Below are positions 53,516-54,919 of a DNA stretch of 54,919 nucleotides, piece by piece. The DNA comes from Candidatus Gallipaludibacter merdavium. GTDB lineage: Bacteria > Bacteroidota > Bacteroidia > Bacteroidales > Paludibacteraceae. The translations under genes and the position numbers were made by a program. Where the stretch lies: contig JADIMG010000052.1 in assembly GCA_017694875.1 (NCBI GenBank), positions 1 to 54,919 on the forward strand, written 5' to 3'. Under the pieces are notes generated by a model. The model was not told the DNA's origin, ran no database searches, and saw nothing but the letters and a program-made list of their open reading frames with translations. Within the stretch, counting starts at the first letter, position 1, and each line of letters opens with the position of its first letter.

Positions 53516-53692
53516 TCAGATTTTATCTATTGCAATTTTTAAGGCAGCGTTGCGCATGCTAATGAGACGTTCTTTTTCTTCTACTGATAAATTTTCATTA
53601 TTCATAATTTCACGTATTTCCATTTCAAGGGTAGAAGTTGAGAGTACCCGAACCCAGTTGTAATCATCTAAGAAAGTATTTGTATATTTCAT
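53516..53692 (-). CDS. Small protein of unknown function (58 residues)
   Basis: I do not recognise this protein. It begins MKYTNTFLDDYNWVRVLS and continues as a charged, probably helical segment (STLEMEIREIMNNENLSVEEKERL). No signal peptide or membrane segment is seen. The frame extends upstream to 53740, but that start falls on the -7 element at 53738-53745, so the ATG at 53692 is preferred. It follows the WYL regulator on the same strand with a 123-base gap and its own -7 element. It may be a small regulator or partner of the WYL protein; that is a guess. Confidence 0.5.
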   Translation of the reverse strand: MKYTNTFLDDYNWVRVLSTSTLEMEIREIMNNENLSVEEKERLISMRNAALKIAIDKI

Positions 53693-53737
53693 AGGCCTTA
53701 TATTATAGGTTAAACGTAATGTGTATTTTTCAGGATG

Positions 53738-53745
53738 CAAAATTA
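53738..53745 (-). promoter_or_regulatory. -7 element of the small gene
   Basis: TAATTTTG on the minus strand, 45 bases before the ATG at 53692. No TTTG at normal spacing. Confidence 0.45.
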
Positions 53746-53815
53746 GTTGCCTTGTATGCCAAAAACAGGCATGCTGTAAAAAGTTTTTTGTTAAAAATGA
53801 TGCTAGCCCTCCTTT

Positions 53816-54751
53816 TCATGTTTTATTGACTTCCAATATGTTGTTTTCTTGTATTATTTTGCCCATGTTATACAGCTCCTTTCGTAATGATAATGGCTGT
53901 AACACTTCAATGTATCTGCCCCAGCACATGATTTCCTGAATAAAATCAAATGTGATGATGATATGAAAGGAAAATGTGGTATGTGTTTCTGTTTGGTCAA
54001 TTACTTGTTGTGAATGGTGCAATGGCAGGTATATCCAGTAAGGTGCCTGGTCATTGCTGATACGTATGTTGACTTCTTGTGGTTGGTCATTGTATACAAT
54101 AATGCCAGTGGAATGATTGAAATAATTTTCACTGTTGAAATTTTTGGGTAACTTGAATGGTGTTTGTGTTACGGTCATTTCCTTTATTCTGTCAAGGGCA
54201 TAGATTTTAATGGGCTGGTGGTGTTGAACATCATCCTGGTCCAGTCTTTGTGCGACCATGTACCACCTTCTTTTCCATAATCTGATGCAATATGGTTTTA
54301 AGAGAAAGGGACCTACTTCTTCATTATTGTAGCGTTGGTATTTGATGGCTATCGCATGGGAATCTTTCATAGCTTCAATGAGTGGTGACAAAAATTCCCG
54401 TCCGCGTGGTATGCTTTCCAGAATAATCCTTCCTTTCAGCAATTTGCTTTCTTCTATCAGATTGCGTGCAGATAAACTTTCTGCCAGCCAGTTGATAGGA
54501 CTGTCGTCTTGCAAATCCTCGTCGTTTTCTATATAGTACTTATAGTCGCCTCTTGTGCGGCATTTTATATTGACTCCCAACTCATCGGCTATGCATTTAC
54601 GGTGATTATGGAACGTTCTTAGTGGCAGGTCTTCTCCAGTCTCATTGAGTACCGAGTGCCTCCATTTTTGGTTAATTTCATTATAGGTAAGGCCGTTATT
54701 GTGATAAATAATATCAATGAGCCATACATATCGCTTAAGTAATCCTTTCAT
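53816..54751 (-). CDS. WYL-domain transcriptional regulator
   Basis: A 311-residue cytoplasmic regulator. The N-terminal part (about 1-75) is a winged-helix-like segment (LKRYVWLIDIIYHNNGLTYNEINQKW, then LPLRTFHNHRKCIADELGVNI). The WYL domain (about 120-200) contains IAIKYQRYNNEEVGPFLLKPYCIRLWKRRWYMVAQ, in which the W-Y-L-type strand reads RWYMV. A C-terminal WCX-like part follows. WYL domains bind nucleotides or single-stranded nucleic acid and often control defence or stress genes. The ATG at 54751 was chosen because an upstream extension to 54883 would start before the -7 element at 54776-54783. Confidence 0.85.
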   Translation of the reverse strand: MKGLLKRYVWLIDIIYHNNGLTYNEINQKWRHSVLNETGEDLPLRTFHNHRKCIADELGVNIKCRTRGDYKYYIENDEDLQDDSPINWLAESLSARNLIEESKLLKGRIILESIPRGREFLSPLIEAMKDSHAIAIKYQRYNNEEVGPFLLKPYCIRLWKRRWYMVAQRLDQDDVQHHQPIKIYALDRIKEMTVTQTPFKLPKNFNSENYFNHSTGIIVYNDQPQEVNIRISNDQAPYWIYLPLHHSQQVIDQTETHTTFSFHIIITFDFIQEIMCWGRYIEVLQPLSLRKELYNMGKIIQENNILEVNKT

Positions 54752-54775
54752 AGTATCTTGTTGTACATTTCCCTC

Positions 54776-54783
54776 CAAATATA
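54776..54783 (-). promoter_or_regulatory. -7 element of the WYL regulator gene
   Basis: TATATTTG on the minus strand, 24 bases before the ATG at 54751. No good -33 box. Nothing else is recognised between 54784 and the right edge. Confidence 0.5.
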
Positions 54784-54919
54784 CATAAATTATTATTGCT
54801 GTCCGATAAACTCGATTAAATATAAAAACAGTACAGCTCGAGCATTGTGTATCCAGTGGTCGAGTTTTATTTTGTCGATCCAAGCCCCGTCAAAATATGG
54901 ACAGTTGACAATCCTCTTT

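Overview
The window looks like chromosomal DNA of a Bacteroidales species (phylum Bacteroidota). Three kinds of evidence point there. Many genes are preceded by the Bacteroidetes promoter pattern TTTG-(19-21 nt)-TAnnTTTG, and most lack a Shine-Dalgarno sequence. The gene content is typical: a V-type ATPase operon containing a DUF2764 gene, DUF5074 and DUF6242 lipoproteins, a BspA-like leucine-rich-repeat protein and a one-protein hybrid two-component regulator. Three secreted proteins end in segments resembling type IX secretion (Por) sorting tails, which leans towards Prevotellaceae or relatives rather than classical Bacteroides. That placement is inference and no species is claimed.

Layout. 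1-3140: rimP-nusA-infB on the minus strand, with infB running off the left edge. 3295-6338: a plus-strand group of DUF5074 lipoprotein, thioesterase and MATE exporter. 6337-7839: three exact-period 33-bp repeats that supply the promoter of an AAA ATPase/DUF4143 gene. 7994-14149: pheS, an RsmF-like RNA methyltransferase, a small lipoprotein and ppdK. 14555-17587: the BspA-like surface protein. 17995-24169: a closely packed run of orphan solute-binding protein, metA, clpC, recF and an omega-amidase. 24285-25625: DUF6242 lipoprotein. 25692-33792: V-type ATPase operon (E, DUF2764, SecD-head-like lipoprotein, A, B, D, I, K); the K subunit carries the residues of a Na+ site. 34020-40857: a TetR-controlled efflux system (TolC, HlyD, two ABC ATPases, two ABC-2 permeases) resembling E. 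coli YbhGFSR. 41183-53253: a pectin-degradation cluster (hybrid regulator, rhamnogalacturonan acetylesterase, pectin methylesterase, GH43). 53516-54751: a tiny unknown protein and a WYL-domain regulator.

How parts work together. An identical 16-bp palindrome lies at the tetR start site and inside the tolC promoter, so TetR probably represses itself and the pump. The two pump ATPases have complementary defects that predict one active and one degenerate ATP site. The pectin cluster pairs a sensor with enzymes that remove acetyl, methyl and arabinose-type decorations; no SusC/SusD pair lies in the window.

Most promising for novelty: the repeats and nuclease-fold ATPase at 6337-7839, the SecD-head-like lipoprotein inside the V-ATPase operon, the 82-83-bp direct repeats that triplicate the hybrid-regulator promoter, and a set of perfect Shine-Dalgarno sites confined to the efflux operon. 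No tRNA, rRNA, CRISPR array or insertion sequence was recognised.
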